From: Ailurus styani
Lineage: Eukaryota; Chordata; Mammalia; Carnivora; Ailuridae
Length of the DNA stretch: 64,000 nt
Assembly: GCA_002007465.1 (NCBI GenBank)
Contig: LNAC01000768.1
Location: forward strand, 496,001-560,000
Direction: 5' to 3'
The position numbers and the translations under genes are program-made. This document shows, piece by piece, positions 12,129 to 23,622 of the stretch; within the stretch, counting starts at the first letter, position 1; every line of letters starts with the position of its first letter. Below the pieces are notes generated by a model that saw only the letters and a list, made by a program, of their open reading frames with translations, was not told the DNA's origin and did not search any database.

Positions 12129-12238
12129 GATGGATGGATGGAAGGATGGATGGAAGGATGGATGGATGGATGGATGGACAGATGGACATATATAACACCA
12201 TCTATTGATCTATCTATCCATCTTTCTATTCATCTCTC
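12129..12238. repeat. (GGAT)n microsatellite followed by a (TCTA/CCAT)n tract
   Basis: 12129-12187 is an interrupted GATG/GGAT array with GAAG and GACA variants. After a short spacer, 12201-12238 is a TCTA/ATCT/CCAT tract, in effect the complementary motif, so the two arms could pair imperfectly. Confidence 0.93.
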
Positions 12239-12354
12239 CCAAGCTGATTCTAACTGACGAGTAAAGTTAAACACCACTACATTAGATCTTTTGTACTTAG
12301 CCTCTGATCTCATATCCAAGCAATTATCTTTCTGTCAACTTTTTGCTGTCACCA

Positions 12355-13325
12355 CATAGGTCTTCATGGATTTCACATTGTTTTTGATGTTATTATCAAG
12401 GGGATTATTTTCTATTTCTTTTCCAGATATTTTGTTGTTAATATATAGAAATTCAACTAACTTTTGTATTCTGTAACTTTACTGAATTCATTTCTTAGCT
12501 CTAATAATTTTTTATTATGTCTTTACGGTTTACCATATGAAAAATCATGGGGCACCTGGGTGACTCAGTCAGTTAAGCATCTGATTCTTGGTTTGGGCTC
12601 AGGTCATGATCTCAGGGTCATGAGATCAAGCCCCAAGTTGGGACCTGCATGTAGTGCAGGGTCTGCTTGAGATTCTCTCCCTCTGCCCCTCCCCTCTGCT
12701 CACACACTTTCTCTCTCCCTGTTCTCACAAATAAACAAATGAATAAAATCTTTTTTAAAAATTATGCCATATGAAATCAAAGATAGTTTTATTTCTCCTT
12801 TCCTATTTGGATGACTTTCATTTATTTTTCTTGTCTAATGCTCTGGCTAGGATTTTTGGTACTATTATGAAAAGGAGTGGCAATAGTGGGCACACTTGTC
12901 TTGTTCCTGACTTTATAGGAAAGACTTTCAACTTTTCACCACTGAGTATGATGTTAGCTGTGGAATTGTTATAAATGTCCTTCATGTTCAGTTATAGTCC
13001 TTCTATGCCAAATATGTTGACAGCTTTTATCATGAAAGAATGTTGAAGTTTGTCAAATGCTTTTTCTGCATCTATTAGGATGATCGTATGGTTTTTATAC
13101 TTTTTATTAATGTGGTGTATCATGTTTATTGATTTGCATATGTTGAACTATCCTTGTATCTCAGAGATAAATCCCACTTGATTACAGTGTATGATGCTTT
13201 TATGTGCTGTTGAATTCAGTTTACTAGAACAGTGTTGAGAATTTTTATATCTATATTCATCAGGAATATTGGCCTGTAGTTTTCTTTTCTGATAATGTCT
13301 TTGTCTGGTTTTGGTTTATCCTTGG
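12355..13325 (-). mobile_element. L1 ORF2 reverse-transcriptase region, antisense
   Basis: Antisense L1 landmarks are 'gtaactttactgaattcatttcttagctctaata' (12473), 'tggataactttcatttatttttcttgtctaatgctctggct'-like text (12808), 'aaaaggagtggcaatagtggg' (12869), 'tgaagtttgtcaaatgctttttctgcatctattaggatgatc' (13045) and 'ttgatttgcatatgttgaac' (13130). A SINE splits it at 12549. Frames are broken. Confidence 0.88.
12549..12764 (+). mobile_element. CAN-SINE (SINEC), sense, older subfamily
   Basis: Carries the GTCAGTTAAGCATCTGATTCTTGG head of older SINEC. It has the body 'TCAGGTCATGATCTCAGGGTCATGAGATCAAG', a CT-rich region and an ATAAACAAATGAATAAAATC tail. A diverged target duplication (CCATATGAAAAATCA / CCATATGAAATCA) is at about 12533 and 12767. 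It lies within antisense L1. Confidence 0.95.
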
Positions 13326-14989
13326 CAACTCAAATATAAAAACAGAGTTTTAAAACTCGCTATTCAAACATAACCTGCATTTTTTCTGGAAAGTAAAGAA
13401 GTATTGCTCCTTGATTTTAGTAATAAAAAAGCATGATCTTCACAATGCTACACAGTGGAATACAAAGAATTACATGTTATTATGTTATCATTGATAAGAG
13501 CAACACATCCAAACATAAATATTGCTGAAGACATGCTTCAACATCTATTCAGTAAAACTACATTAAGAAATGAATTGCATCCTTTCTGTTGTTTTCTCAC
13601 TCTTTGAATAATAAGTGTTTCCTGGACATCTTTAAGTTCTGATCATAAATGATAGAAGATGGCACTCTGGGAACAATGGATTCTGTTATGATTGAATATA
13701 AAGCTTAAAGAATCTGTCTCACATTCCTCACATTCATTTATTTTACTTATTTGCATTTTACGTTCACCTGTAAGATGGAGATTAAATTTGACTCTCTTAT
13801 CTATGAAAAAAATCTATATATGTAGTCCTGACAGATAGAATATGGACTGTCTTTTAGTATAGAACATTCTGTCACTTTCTATTTGCCTTCCTCAAAATTA
13901 TTTGTATAGACTTAAAAAGAGGAAAATTGGAAATTAAATCTGGTTTTGGGGGTGTTTGATAAAAATGGGTAAACAGAAAAATTAATTTGTTTTCAAATAA
14001 AGGGAAAATACAGTTTCTAAGAATGCTTATTAAATTTTTGTTTTCTGATTTAACAGACACTATGTATTTTTGAAAATAGGAAAAAATACACGTTTCCATT
14101 TTCAAAAACAGAAAACACAAGTACATTTTTGAATTTCAAAAATGTATTATTTGTTCCATATTTATAAAAAATTACATTCTAAATTTAGAATAAAAATTTT
14201 ATAGCTTTAAACATACCATTTTAATTTTTCTACCTACTGAAATTTCCAGTAGTTCTTACATATATATTTTGTCTTTGAGTACAATTACAGTGAATATACC
14301 ACAAAGAAACTCCTTGTAAGAAGCAAGTTCTTTACATGACGTGTTACCACATATAAGTATAAACTCTTCAAAGGAAAGTATCACAATAAGAGATTCTGTG
14401 GTTACAAACTACATTATCATTCAGAGTTTTCACTTAAGATTCAGTGTCTGTGGAGGCATCTTGGTACCACTCAGAATTCTGATAACAGATCAGATCAAAG
14501 TACCACAAGTAAATCAAAGGGCAAATTGGTATAAATTAAGTTGTGTTCTATCTCAAAGATGGCACAGATTCGTGTTTATCAAAATTTTAATCTGATTTTC
14601 CACAAAATAATAGGAAACTTAATCAATTTCCCAGAAAAGTCAGTCAGAACCCAGAGCAGCTTACTAAAAACTAGAACTTTATTGGTTACTTTGTATTATA
14701 TCTTCTAAAATGTGTGAATTTTACATTACCAATAGTGTACCTTTTAAACGTAAAATTAATGTTCTAAGAAGATAATCTAACATTTAGCCTTGTCTTCTTT
14801 GCTCTCCTGACACATTATTGTATAATTAAATGAAACAACAAAACCTAATTTGATAAGCAAGTGGATTTGCAAGAGGTTATTACATCATACCAATGTTTTA
14901 CAGCAACCCTATCAAAACTATAACTGTGCTGGCAGTGTGGTAACATGAAAACTGTTTGGGGTTCCTAATAAAAATAAATATTGACATTT
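13326..14989. other. Single-copy AT-rich DNA with one short palindrome
   Basis: Nothing recognisable apart from an 11-bp perfect stem with a 3-nt loop at 14122-14146. Confidence 0.5.
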
Positions 14990-15200
14990 TTCTTAAAATG
15001 GGCAAGGAATATTACTAGGTACGATATCTGTATTTACCTGATTGATCTTCAGAAAAACCCTGTAACTTAGCTATGATTATTATCTTTATTTTGCAGATGG
15101 AGAAACTGAGAAATAATATCCTAAAGTCAGTAAGTACCAGAACCTGAATTTAAACCCTGGGAATTTCCCTCAAAAATCTGTGTTCTCCAATACTACGACA
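14990..15200 (+). repeat. MIR SINE, sense
   Basis: The core is recognisable at 15075-15125: 'gattattatctttattttgcagatggagaaactgagaaa' matches the conserved MIR 'attttacagatgaggaaactgagg' pattern. It is followed by 'gtaccagaacctgaatttaaaccc'. MIRs are shared by all mammals, so this insertion is ancient. Confidence 0.75.
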
Positions 15201-15242
15201 GGCTGCTTTGGGGCTGTCATTTTAACCCTGATATTTTATCTT

Positions 15243-15742
15243 GGTTTGTTCAGAATATAATAACAAAATACCCTAAGTTGGGTAGCTTATCAACAACATA
15301 AATTTATTTCTCACAAGTCTGGAGGCTGAAAGTCTATTAGCAGGGTATCAGCATGGTTTGGTCCTGGCAAAGGCCCTCTTTGAGTTGCAGACAGCCAGTT
15401 TCTCACTGTGTCCTCACATTAGTGAAAGAGGTTAAGGGAGCTCTCTCAGGTCTGTTTTATGAGGACACTAATCNACATTAGTGAAAGAGGTTAAGGGAGC
15501 TCTCTCAGGTCTGTTTTATGAGGACACTAATCTCACTCATAAGGGCTCCACCCNGCATTAGTGAAGGAGGTAAGGGAGCTCTCTCAGGTCTGTTTTATGA
15601 GGACACTAATCTCACTCATAAGGGCTCCACCCACATGACCTAAGCACTTTTCAAAGGCTGCACCTCTCTAACACCACCATTCTGGGGGTCAGGATTTCAC
15701 ATATGAATTTGGGGAGTGCACAAACATTCAGACCAAGGCATA
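15243..15742 (-). mobile_element. ERVL-MaLR-type solo LTR (MST/MLT1-like), antisense
   Basis: Reverse complement of the MaLR LTR pattern. It reads 'aataacaaaataccctaagttgggtagctt', 'tttatttctcacaagtctggaggctg', 'tcactgtgtcctcacatt', 'gggagctctctcaggtct', 'ctccacccacatgacctaa' and 'cacatatgaatttggggag'. It is non-coding, with no retroviral genes nearby. Two N characters and near-identical repeats inside it inflate its length, which would be about 360 bp in a normal copy. Confidence 0.85.
15416..15632 (+). repeat. Threefold near-identical direct repeat split by two Ns
   Basis: Copy A is 15416-15473, N at 15474, copy B 15475-15553, N at 15554, copy C 15555-15632. A and B are identical over 58 bp. 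C differs from B by two substitutions and a one-base gap. Each later copy extends further into the LTR, as expected for unmerged overlapping contig ends. Confidence 0.95.
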
Positions 15743-15745
15743 TTT

Positions 15746-16869
15746 TTAAGTAAGTTACTTTAAATTTTTTGTCACAGTCAGTGTCACTGTTTCCTGATCT
15801 GTAAAATAGGGCAATAATGACTATGTTTCAGTCCTATTGAGAGGATTCTTGTACGTTGTATATCAACACCAAGATTAGTAGATTAATAAAGTACATATGT
15901 GACTTATATGTTGTGATTATATTTTTGTCTTTGATTATACTGCTAGCATATTTTTTTAAATAAAGAAATGCTGAACTGCTAATTCCCATATTTAAGTAGG
16001 TACACATTCTTATTATGCTTCTTTCTCTCAAGTTTCAAGATACCCTTATGGATCAACTGTTCAAATCTCAAATCCTCTTACTTGTCAGACTAATAAAAAC
16101 ATAAAATATGACATTTCTGATAAGGCTGGAGTATGGAAATTCATACCATTATGCACAATCATTTGGTTCACTGTCCAAAGGTTTTCAAGGATACCTTTAA
16201 AATATAAGTTCAAAATGTTTGCCACAGCTAAAGCTTTTTGAAAAGTAACAACTATTTAGAAAATTCTCGCTTTAAGAATTGTTTTTCAGGAAATACATCA
16301 AGAAAAGCAAATATTAAGTATAATTTTGCAGGTAGCTACACATTTCAAAGGACAATGACATCTGTGTATAGGTCCGCAAAATGAGTTGATACAACACTTT
16401 TCTTTTCAGTCAATCCTGATTAAATAATAACTGAACATTATCATTGTCATCTTCCTTTACTGTGAGAGCTGATACTATAAAATTGTATCATTTTTGGTGA
16501 AAATTGTACCATATTATCTGCTTCACTAAAGGCTATGCTTAGTAAAATGTGAAACATTTTAAATTGTCTTATTGTATATTTGTCTAAAAAACTAGAAACA
16601 CACACTTTGCATGGTTATTTTGAATTTAAATAAAGAAGAGTCAAAACTGTCTCTTGATTGCTTTTCAACACAGTTTCTTGTTCCCCTTCTCAATAGCACT
16701 AAATTTGTGAACCGTAAGATTCAGAAAGAATTGATTTCCCTCCTCCCAAGTCCAGAGTGCCCATACTGGCCATAATGATTCACTGCATTGGACAAATAAC
16801 TTACGTTTCTGCAAACAGAAGGCATGCAATTTTATTTATTATTATTTATTAGAAATATGAAGAAATATA
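15746..16869. other. Single-copy AT-rich DNA
   Basis: No gene or repeat family recognised. A short (TTTATTA)n-like stretch is at 16829-16853. Confidence 0.5.
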
Positions 16870-17169
16870 CTAGCTCTTTCAATTGCCTTAGAAGTATAAA
16901 GTTAAGAAGCTAAGAACTATTTCATCCTTAAAACTTCCAAAGAGCCCCACATGGAGTCAAGAATGAGGTCAATATTACATCACAGGAAGAGAGAGAGAAA
17001 GAAGCAAACCGAGAGAGANGCTAGCTCTTTCAATTGCCTTAGAAGTATAAAGTTATGAAGCTAAGAACTATTTCATCCTTAAAACTTCCAAAGAGCCCCA
17101 CATGGAATCAAGAATGAGGTCAATATTACATCACAGGAAGAGAGAGAGAAAGAAGCAAACCGAGAGAGA
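16870..17169 (+). repeat. 149-bp direct duplication around a single N
   Basis: Left copy 16870-17018, N at 17019, one extra G, right copy 17021-17169. By eye the copies differ at two positions (AAG/ATG near the start; GAGTC/GAATC later). Both end in a GAGAGAGA run, a plausible spot for a contig break. Confidence 0.95.
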
Positions 17170-18744
17170 TGGAGATGGCACAGATTTGAGAAAGACATTC
17201 TCGTGAGTCCTTTTGCATTCTGCATCAAGCCTCGAACTGAAACCTAAGCCATCTCTGGTCTCCCAAATTAATGAGTTAATATAGTCTCTTTTAAAACAGT
17301 TTGTCTTCACATCACAGTCAACCAAGAGCATACCATAAAACAGCAGATAAATACTCTATGGTATTATTTCTCCCTGTGTAAAGAACTGACTTATTAGAAA
17401 TGACCTTGGACAGAGTCCATTGTTCAGATGCTGAGTATCAGTGGATTAAGGAAATGGTTTATAAACTGAGTTACCTGATAAAAAAAAAATTCCCCAAATT
17501 AGGTTTGAGGTCTTGTTTATTATAGAACAATCAATAGTAGATGAAAACAGTGAGATACTTCATTTATAGTTTTGATGATTATGAAAGATTCTGATAAGGC
17601 TGGAAAACTGGAAAACATAAGTCTAATGGTCCCATTATGTGCTTTTTGTAGATATATTGTTAAAAACAAAGTCTAGACTTATAAGCATTAGTAGTGATAC
17701 ATATTTGTAGCATTATATATCACCTATGAATTAGGGAGAACACTTTGCAATTTCTTCAGGGAATGCTGGTATGACATTAAATATATCATTGCTCCGAAAG
17801 TTGCTTTATTCAGAAGTCCAATTCTCTCTAAATATAAATAAAGATTTTTCAGGAAGTTATCCTTCATTTGGGGTTCTACTTGTACTAATCATACCCTCAT
17901 ATGCTTTCTTGAAAAGGTAAATCCCCAGAAATTAACAAAAGTATGATTTTTTTTTCCACAGCAAAAGATGTGACATCAAGACAATTAGTTAACAGGGACA
18001 CCTTCCCACTGACCAAAACCTATCAAGTTAGCTTTATAATTTTCCGCCAAGCCATCAAGCCTTTAATGCTATTGCTTTCTTGTCTAGAAAACCAGAATAT
18101 ACTATGAAGCACTTGCAGGTTCTAAATTCTGTAAACATAAGAGTATAACAAGAGCTATTGTCCTCTATTGTCTTCAGCTCAGGATTGATTTGTTTTGTTT
18201 AGTTTTTGAACTTACTGATTTCCTAACCATTAGAAAATTTGCCATGCTGGTTTGAAGGATTCACAGGTCTCACAGAACCTACATTCCTCAATGGCTCCAC
18301 AGAAACTACAGGGCTATTCAGTTGTAGCATTAATCTGTGCCATTCACTGGCAGAAAAACCCAATCCTGGGAATAGAAAACATTTTGGGCACCTTCCCAAC
18401 TCATTTGGACCAAGTTGCTTGGCCATAACCTTTGTGATTTTCCAAGGGTCATTTTCTGTTTGAGTGAATGCCAGGTGCAGGGCATATAAAGCAATTACTT
18501 ATACCAACCACCAAGAAGGTAAAAAACAAAAACCAAAGAAACTTTTTGACTGAGGCAATATTGTACAGATTCTAATATATTCAAGTTCCAAAGAAAATGG
18601 ATCAATCCTTTATTTCAAATGTTCTCCTTACATTAACTCTCCCATGTTTGAGGTTCAATATAAGAAAGGTAAAACTACATTTTTACTTTAAAAGATAAGA
18701 ATGCTAAGTCATGGAATAGAAACTTGATTAAACACAGTGTACAC
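17170..18744. other. Single-copy AT-rich DNA, no gene seen
   Basis: At 18223-18463 overlapping frames are open on both strands (67 and 74 residues). The GC content is somewhat higher here, but no protein family is recognisable. It could be an ancient unclassified repeat. Confidence 0.45.
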
Positions 18745-18856
18745 CATTTAATCCTCATGTGGATTCTGGATTCAAGTTCGTTAATATTTTCATCTTATCA
18801 TTTAAGAATTACTGAGTATCCCATGTGGTTTGGGTCACACAGCTTGTTAGCAAAAA
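18745..18856 (+). repeat. Possible MIR SINE, sense
   Basis: 'accatttaatcctcatgtgg' followed by 'catcttatcatttaagaatt' and 'gggtcacacagcttgttagc' reproduces the order of the MIR core and its conserved 'ggtcacacagctagtaag' block, with heavy divergence. Confidence 0.55.
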
Positions 18857-19261
18857 AAACCTTAATCAAATATAAGTCTACACATCCCCAAAGCTCATGT
18901 TCTCTCAGCAGCATATGGCTAGCCCAGAAAAAAAAGGTGATGTTACAAGTCCAGTGACAGTAAGGTATGTTCTTCCTGATATTTGCTTCATAGTTTGCAA
19001 AAAGTTAACATGCTGCATTGTAAATATGACTGGGATTTCATTCAGAAGATTTGAGGATAAAGAATTGCAGATACACAGAATGTTATTTCAAGGAAGGTCA
19101 ATAGAATACCTTAAATTCCATGCCATTTGACCAGTTGAAATTATTGTTCATAGATTTTTTTATTTTGGTCACAAAAAAATGTAGGTGTCACTTGAATAGG
19201 AATACTAGAACAGCTTGTAAAAATGGAATACAGGTAAAAATTAAATCAATAACTGATGGGG
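18857..19261. other. Single-copy DNA
   Basis: Nothing recognised. The open frames at 18724-18957 and 18897-19130 overlap MIR and unique sequence and have no motif. Confidence 0.5.
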
Positions 19262-19461
19262 TTTTTTTAAGATTTTATTAATTTATTTGAGAGAGAGTGA
19301 GCAAGGGAGAGCAGATCACAAGCAGGGGGAGGGGCAGAGAGAGAGAGAGGAGCAGACACCCCGCTGATCAGGGATCCTAATGTGGGCTCCATCCCAAGAC
19401 CCTGGGATCATGACCTGAGCTAAAGGCAGATACTTAACCAACTGAGCCAGCTAGGTGCCCC
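19262..19461 (-). mobile_element. CAN-SINE (SINEC), antisense
   Basis: T-rich start, AAGATTTTATTAATTTATTTGAGAGAGAG, GGATCATGACCTGAGC and a terminal GTGCCCC. Full length; no convincing target duplication was seen. Confidence 0.95.
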
Positions 19462-19522
19462 AAGAAGTTTCACAGACACCAGCTTCCTATATGGGTATAG
19501 GCATATGATCAAATATATATGT

Positions 19523-19524
<2 letters not shown>

Positions 19525-19561
<37 letters not shown>
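19525..19561. repeat. (AC)18 dinucleotide microsatellite
   Basis: Uninterrupted (AC)n of about 37 bp, preceded by ATATATATGTGT, so an AT/GT stretch abuts it. Confidence 0.98.
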
Positions 19562-19562
<1 letters not shown>

Positions 19563-19961
19563 CAAATATCTAAATGCTTGTACTTACACATTTGGAAAAA
19601 TTAAAAACACTGTAAGTAACAAAATAACTCATCTATAAAATTCAAAATGTCTGTTGATGCTATTGATGTTAACGGATTTTTTTTTTTTTTTGCACTGATT
19701 GTTGGGTCAAACCCTGTTCTTTGCATAAAAATACTAGCAGGAAATTTCAAATGTTAACCAAATGAAGTGCAACATTCATGACTGCAAGCAGAATCACCTG
19801 TTCCTCCAGCTTCTCATACAGTTTACAGCATACTATTTAAAGTTATTTCTTAAAATTAACTTTAAAAGTTCAAAATTAATAATTCTACTGGAGGAGAGCT
19901 TATTCTATCAGTTTTAAAAATACAGTCCTATATCATCTTTGTACTCTCACTTTTATCAGCC

Positions 19962-20156
19962 TTTTTTTTAAAGATTTTATTTATGTGAGAGAGAGAAAGA
20001 GAGCACAAGCAGGGGGAGCAGCAGAGGGAGAGGGAGAAGCAGACTCCCCACTGAGCAGAGAGCCTGAGGCAGGGCTGGATCCCTGGAGTCAGGACTCCAG
20101 GATCATGACCCAAGACAATGACAGATGCTTAACTGACTGAGTCACCCAGATGCCCC
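19962..20156 (-). mobile_element. CAN-SINE (SINEC), antisense
   Basis: TTTTTTTAAAGATTTTATTTATG to GATGCCCC. A 15-bp target duplication with one mismatch is present: TCACTTTTATCAGCC at 19947-19961 and TCACTTCTATCAGCC at 20157-20171. The head carries an older-subfamily variant. Confidence 0.96.
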
Positions 20157-20171
20157 TCACTTCTATCAGCC

Positions 20172-21399
20172 TTTATGTAGTATGACATCCGAATCAATTT
20201 GACCTTTTGGTTTATAAACTTCTTTTGATCATCTTTATGACTGAAACATTTTGGAAATTCATTGTGGCAATTTAGAAATTGAGCTCTGATTGCAAGAACA
20301 GGTGATGTATTTCCTTCTGATTTTATTGTGAGGGAAAAAAAAAGACTTTTTTGCATATGTTAAAGAAGATCCAGAAAATTACACCTAAACCATCATAATT
20401 AAAGAAAACACGTCATTCGAGGTATAAAATATACTTTAAAACAATTTTCAGTATAACAGTAGTTTAATTTTAAACATTAAAGTAATATAAAATAGAATGA
20501 AGCACCTTCCTTTTCTATTTTTCCCTATCATTAATAAGTAGTGATTGATGGGCTGACATAATTGCTTAGTAAATAGGTAACATCAACAAAATAACCCAGG
20601 CAATAATTCCAATAGTTTTTTGGTTATGTCAGATATATTACTTGCATGTCAATAGTTTCCAAAAGAAAACATCTTAAAACTTTAATCTCCTTTAATCCCT
20701 AAAACATGACTGGAAATTTAAAAGGCAATGTTTGTGACAAAACATGTTGCATTGGAGATCAGGAGCCTTCAATTCTATTCGTGGCAATCTTTTTCACTAC
20801 TTAGAAGACTTTTGGGGGGAAAATACATAAAACTTTTCTTTGTCCCACTATAAAATGCACAATATACATGAAATCTGGCGATACCAAGTATATCTGAATA
20901 GATTGCCTCATTTTCTATTATCTACTGTAAATTTTATTCAATTAACCCTGGTTATTGGCACTTTATAATAGAGAAATAAAGAGATTAATGATAGCTAAAA
21001 TGTTCAACAGTTTTCTAGCTCACTGAAGTTTACTGTAAATTTTAAGAGTAAATAATTTAGCCTGTTTCAGAATTTCCCCATTAATAAAGTCTAGATGTTA
21101 AGATGATGTAAACATTCTATGGATTTCAAGGCAACTCAATGAAAACCTGGTCATGACATCCATTAGATCGCTGGGGAGAGCTGGGAAATACATGTGTATG
21201 TGACTAACAGTTCACTTGGCATGAATTTATATCATGTCCCATTTTGTAGTCCCAATCCACTCAATGTTTAACAAATATATTAACTGAAACTCATATAAAA
21301 TTAATCTTACATCTTCTCAAGAACTACCTTTTAGCAGACCATTTACATCATACTTTGTTGGAAAAGTAGAAACCATCAAATTAGAGCACCTTCAAACTT
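20172..21399. other. Single-copy AT-rich DNA
   Basis: No gene, RNA or repeat recognised. Confidence 0.5.
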
Positions 21400-22648
21400 T
21401 CTATCAATTTCCATGTTTCTGCACCCTCTTTCTCTTTTATTGTTTGTTTGGTTTTTTTTCCTTTATGGTAGAGGAAGTGCCTCTCTTCCTATCAAAGTCC
21501 CTTCTAGACCTGCTTTGAATGGTCTCCTCTTTCTCTGGGGCTTAGTTGGTTTTTACTTCTCAATCGTCAACACTTACATCTCCTTTCTTTCTTTTCCATC
21601 AACCCATAGTAAGGGTCCAGTTTCTCCCACATTTAAAAAGTCCATTTTTACTTTAAATCCTCTTCCAACAACCACAACCTCCTTCTCTTTTTTTTCTTCT
21701 CTTAATACATAAAAAGTTAGAAAACATTGTCTCTACATTTAATTTGCCCTGATGCCGCCATTTATCCAAGTAATTCTAATACAACCTCCCCTCTTACTAC
21801 TTGATTCTACTCTTACCAATGTAACCAAAAATGTAAAATGTAAATATGAAATGTAAAAATCCTGGACTTTTCTCATTTGCCCTCATTCTTGAACTTTTAT
21901 TGCTATTTCANATGTAAATATTAAATGTAAAAATCCTGGACTTTTCTCATTTGCCCTCATTCTTGAACTTTTATTGCTATTTCAACATGCTAAAAATGTT
22001 ATCATTCTTAAAATACTTTCTTCTCTCCTTTGACACCACTAGCCTTGATTTTTCTCTAAACTACCTACTATATATCCTTCCTTTGATCCAAATTCTAAAT
22101 ATTGAAATTCCTAGGCTCTTGTCATAGCCTTCTGATTTTATCTATCCTCTCTCACTTAATTATCAGATTAACTTCCATAGATTTTAAATTATGTAAAGAA
22201 AATATTTTCATACTTACATATTTAGTAATATTAATTAATATTTTAATATGGGTTTTCTTCCCATGTCTAGATGCAAGTCCAGGCACCTTAACTGTCCTCT
22301 CTCCCTATTGTGCCTGTTTGTTGCCCCTACCTCTCCAATAATCACCTCTCACACATCAACTTTCCTTGACCAGTCTGATCAGGTCACTCAGATTCTGCAC
22401 ACGTTTCCCTTCCTGAAGTTGTAAACTATCAACTTATGTCATGGCTGGCTTTTTCTCATTTTTCTTTCACTCACAGAAGTCCATTCATTTATTTCATTAC
22501 AATATATAGTTGATTACCCTAATTTCATTATTTGTTGATTATTTGCATTTCCCATAAAATACTTCTAGAGATCAAGAACTATAAACAATTTTTTTACTAT
22601 TATATACATAAGGCTTAGCATTAAAGAATGAATGGTTAATGAATGGGC
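21400..22648 (+). mobile_element. Possible L2-type LINE, sense, strongly decayed
   Basis: A pyrimidine-rich plus strand contains L2-like text in order. 'catttgccctcattcttgaact' is followed by 'aaatactttcttctctcctttgacaccac' (near 22015, like the L2 'ctttcttc..ggcttc..gacac' block). A 3' end near 22565 reads 'ctagagatcaagaactataaac' and ends 'gcttagcattaaagaatgaatggttaatgaatg', like the L2 3' terminus with GAATGAATG. No frame is intact. The family call is by eye and tentative. Confidence 0.5.
21838..21984 (+). repeat. 73-bp direct duplication around a single N
   Basis: Left copy 21838-21910, N at 21911, right copy 21912-21984, with one mismatch (TATG/TATT near the start). Confidence 0.95.
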
Positions 22649-22843
22649 AGAGGGAGTTGGGGAGAGACTCTCAAGCAGAATCCCCACTGAGTGGAGAGCC
22701 TGATGCAGGGTGGATCTCATGACCCTGAGAACATTCTTGAACTTTTATTGCTATTACAAAAATGTTAATAATGTTATCATTCTTCAAATGCTTTCTTCTC
22801 TTCCTTGACACCACTATGCCTTGATTTTTCTTCCAGGCACCCC
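22649..22843 (-). mobile_element. CAN-SINE (SINEC) with internal replacement by upstream sequence
   Basis: 22649-22730 is the antisense SINE body (GGCAGAGGGAG to CATGACCCTGAGA) and 22833-22843 is its antisense head (CCAGGCACCCC). Between them, 22731-22832 is not SINE but a diverged copy of 21958-22056. The roughly 45 bp expected there (ATCATGACCTGAGC to GAGCCA) are absent. The poly-T tail is also missing. Confidence 0.85.
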
Positions 22844-23264
22844 TAAAATGATGGTTTTCATGAAATCAGAATTTATGAGCAGTAAGTGTATGCATAATTT
22901 GTTCTCTAGCTCAATGAAATTGTCCCTAGTTATAACCAAAGGAAGCAGATGAAATCTCATTTCCTCTCTTGGCATAATCTGGAAAAGACTGTCCATCCCA
23001 GGAGTTTCAGCACCTACTGCCTAAAGCTTCCTTTTAGCTATATCTCTACATCTGTATTTATATTTATAATAATTCATTCAGCTAGCACCCATAATTTCCA
23101 GGTATTTGCATTACATTATGTGGTACATCACAGATGTATCACAAATAATGTAATATTTAAGTAGTATTTAACTTAAAAAATAGATTACAAGACCTCTTTT
23201 CCTACTACGAATCCTAAAGGCTGCCTTTTTCCTAAAAAAAAGAACTACAAATTGTCAACTTCTA
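22844..23264. other. Single-copy DNA
   Basis: Nothing recognised; chance open frames on both strands only. Confidence 0.5.
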
Positions 23265-23278
23265 TTTAAAACTTTGAC

Positions 23279-23467
23279 ATTATTACTTTTTTTTAAAGAT
23301 TTTTATTTATTTATTTTTCAAGAAAGAGAGGATGTAAGCAGAGGCAGGCAGAGGGAAAAGCAGGTTCCCAGCTGAGCAAGGACCCTGATGAGGGACTCGA
23401 TCCCAGGACCCTGAGATCATGACCTGAGCCCTAAGGCAGCAACTTAACTGAGCCACCCAGGCATCCC
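23279..23467 (-). mobile_element. CAN-SINE (SINEC), antisense
   Basis: TTTTTTTTAAAGATTTTTATTTATTTATTTTTCAAGAAAGAG to CAGGCATCCC. A target duplication TTAAAACTTTGAC / TTAAAACTGTGAC (one mismatch) is at 23266-23278 and 23468-23480. The short 'attattac' between duplication and poly-T is probably tail sequence. Confidence 0.95.
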
Positions 23468-23622
23468 TTAAAACTGTGACTTTAAAAAAGAAATGGAGCA
23501 GTAATTATTTTCTTCTGAGACATTACTTAAAACTTCCATTATGTTCCTAAATTTAATTGAACTGAATTCATCAAAAAATACATGGAATTCTCTCTGATAC
23601 ACAAATTGTTGTAAGCTAGACC

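Noticed and set aside
12129..12238. CRISPR-like or other spaced repeat array
   Set aside because: Simple tetranucleotide microsatellite without unique spacers; the organism is a mammal.
18223..18463. Overlapping 67- and 74-residue frames on both strands
   Set aside because: No recognisable family on either strand; an old unclassified repeat is as likely.
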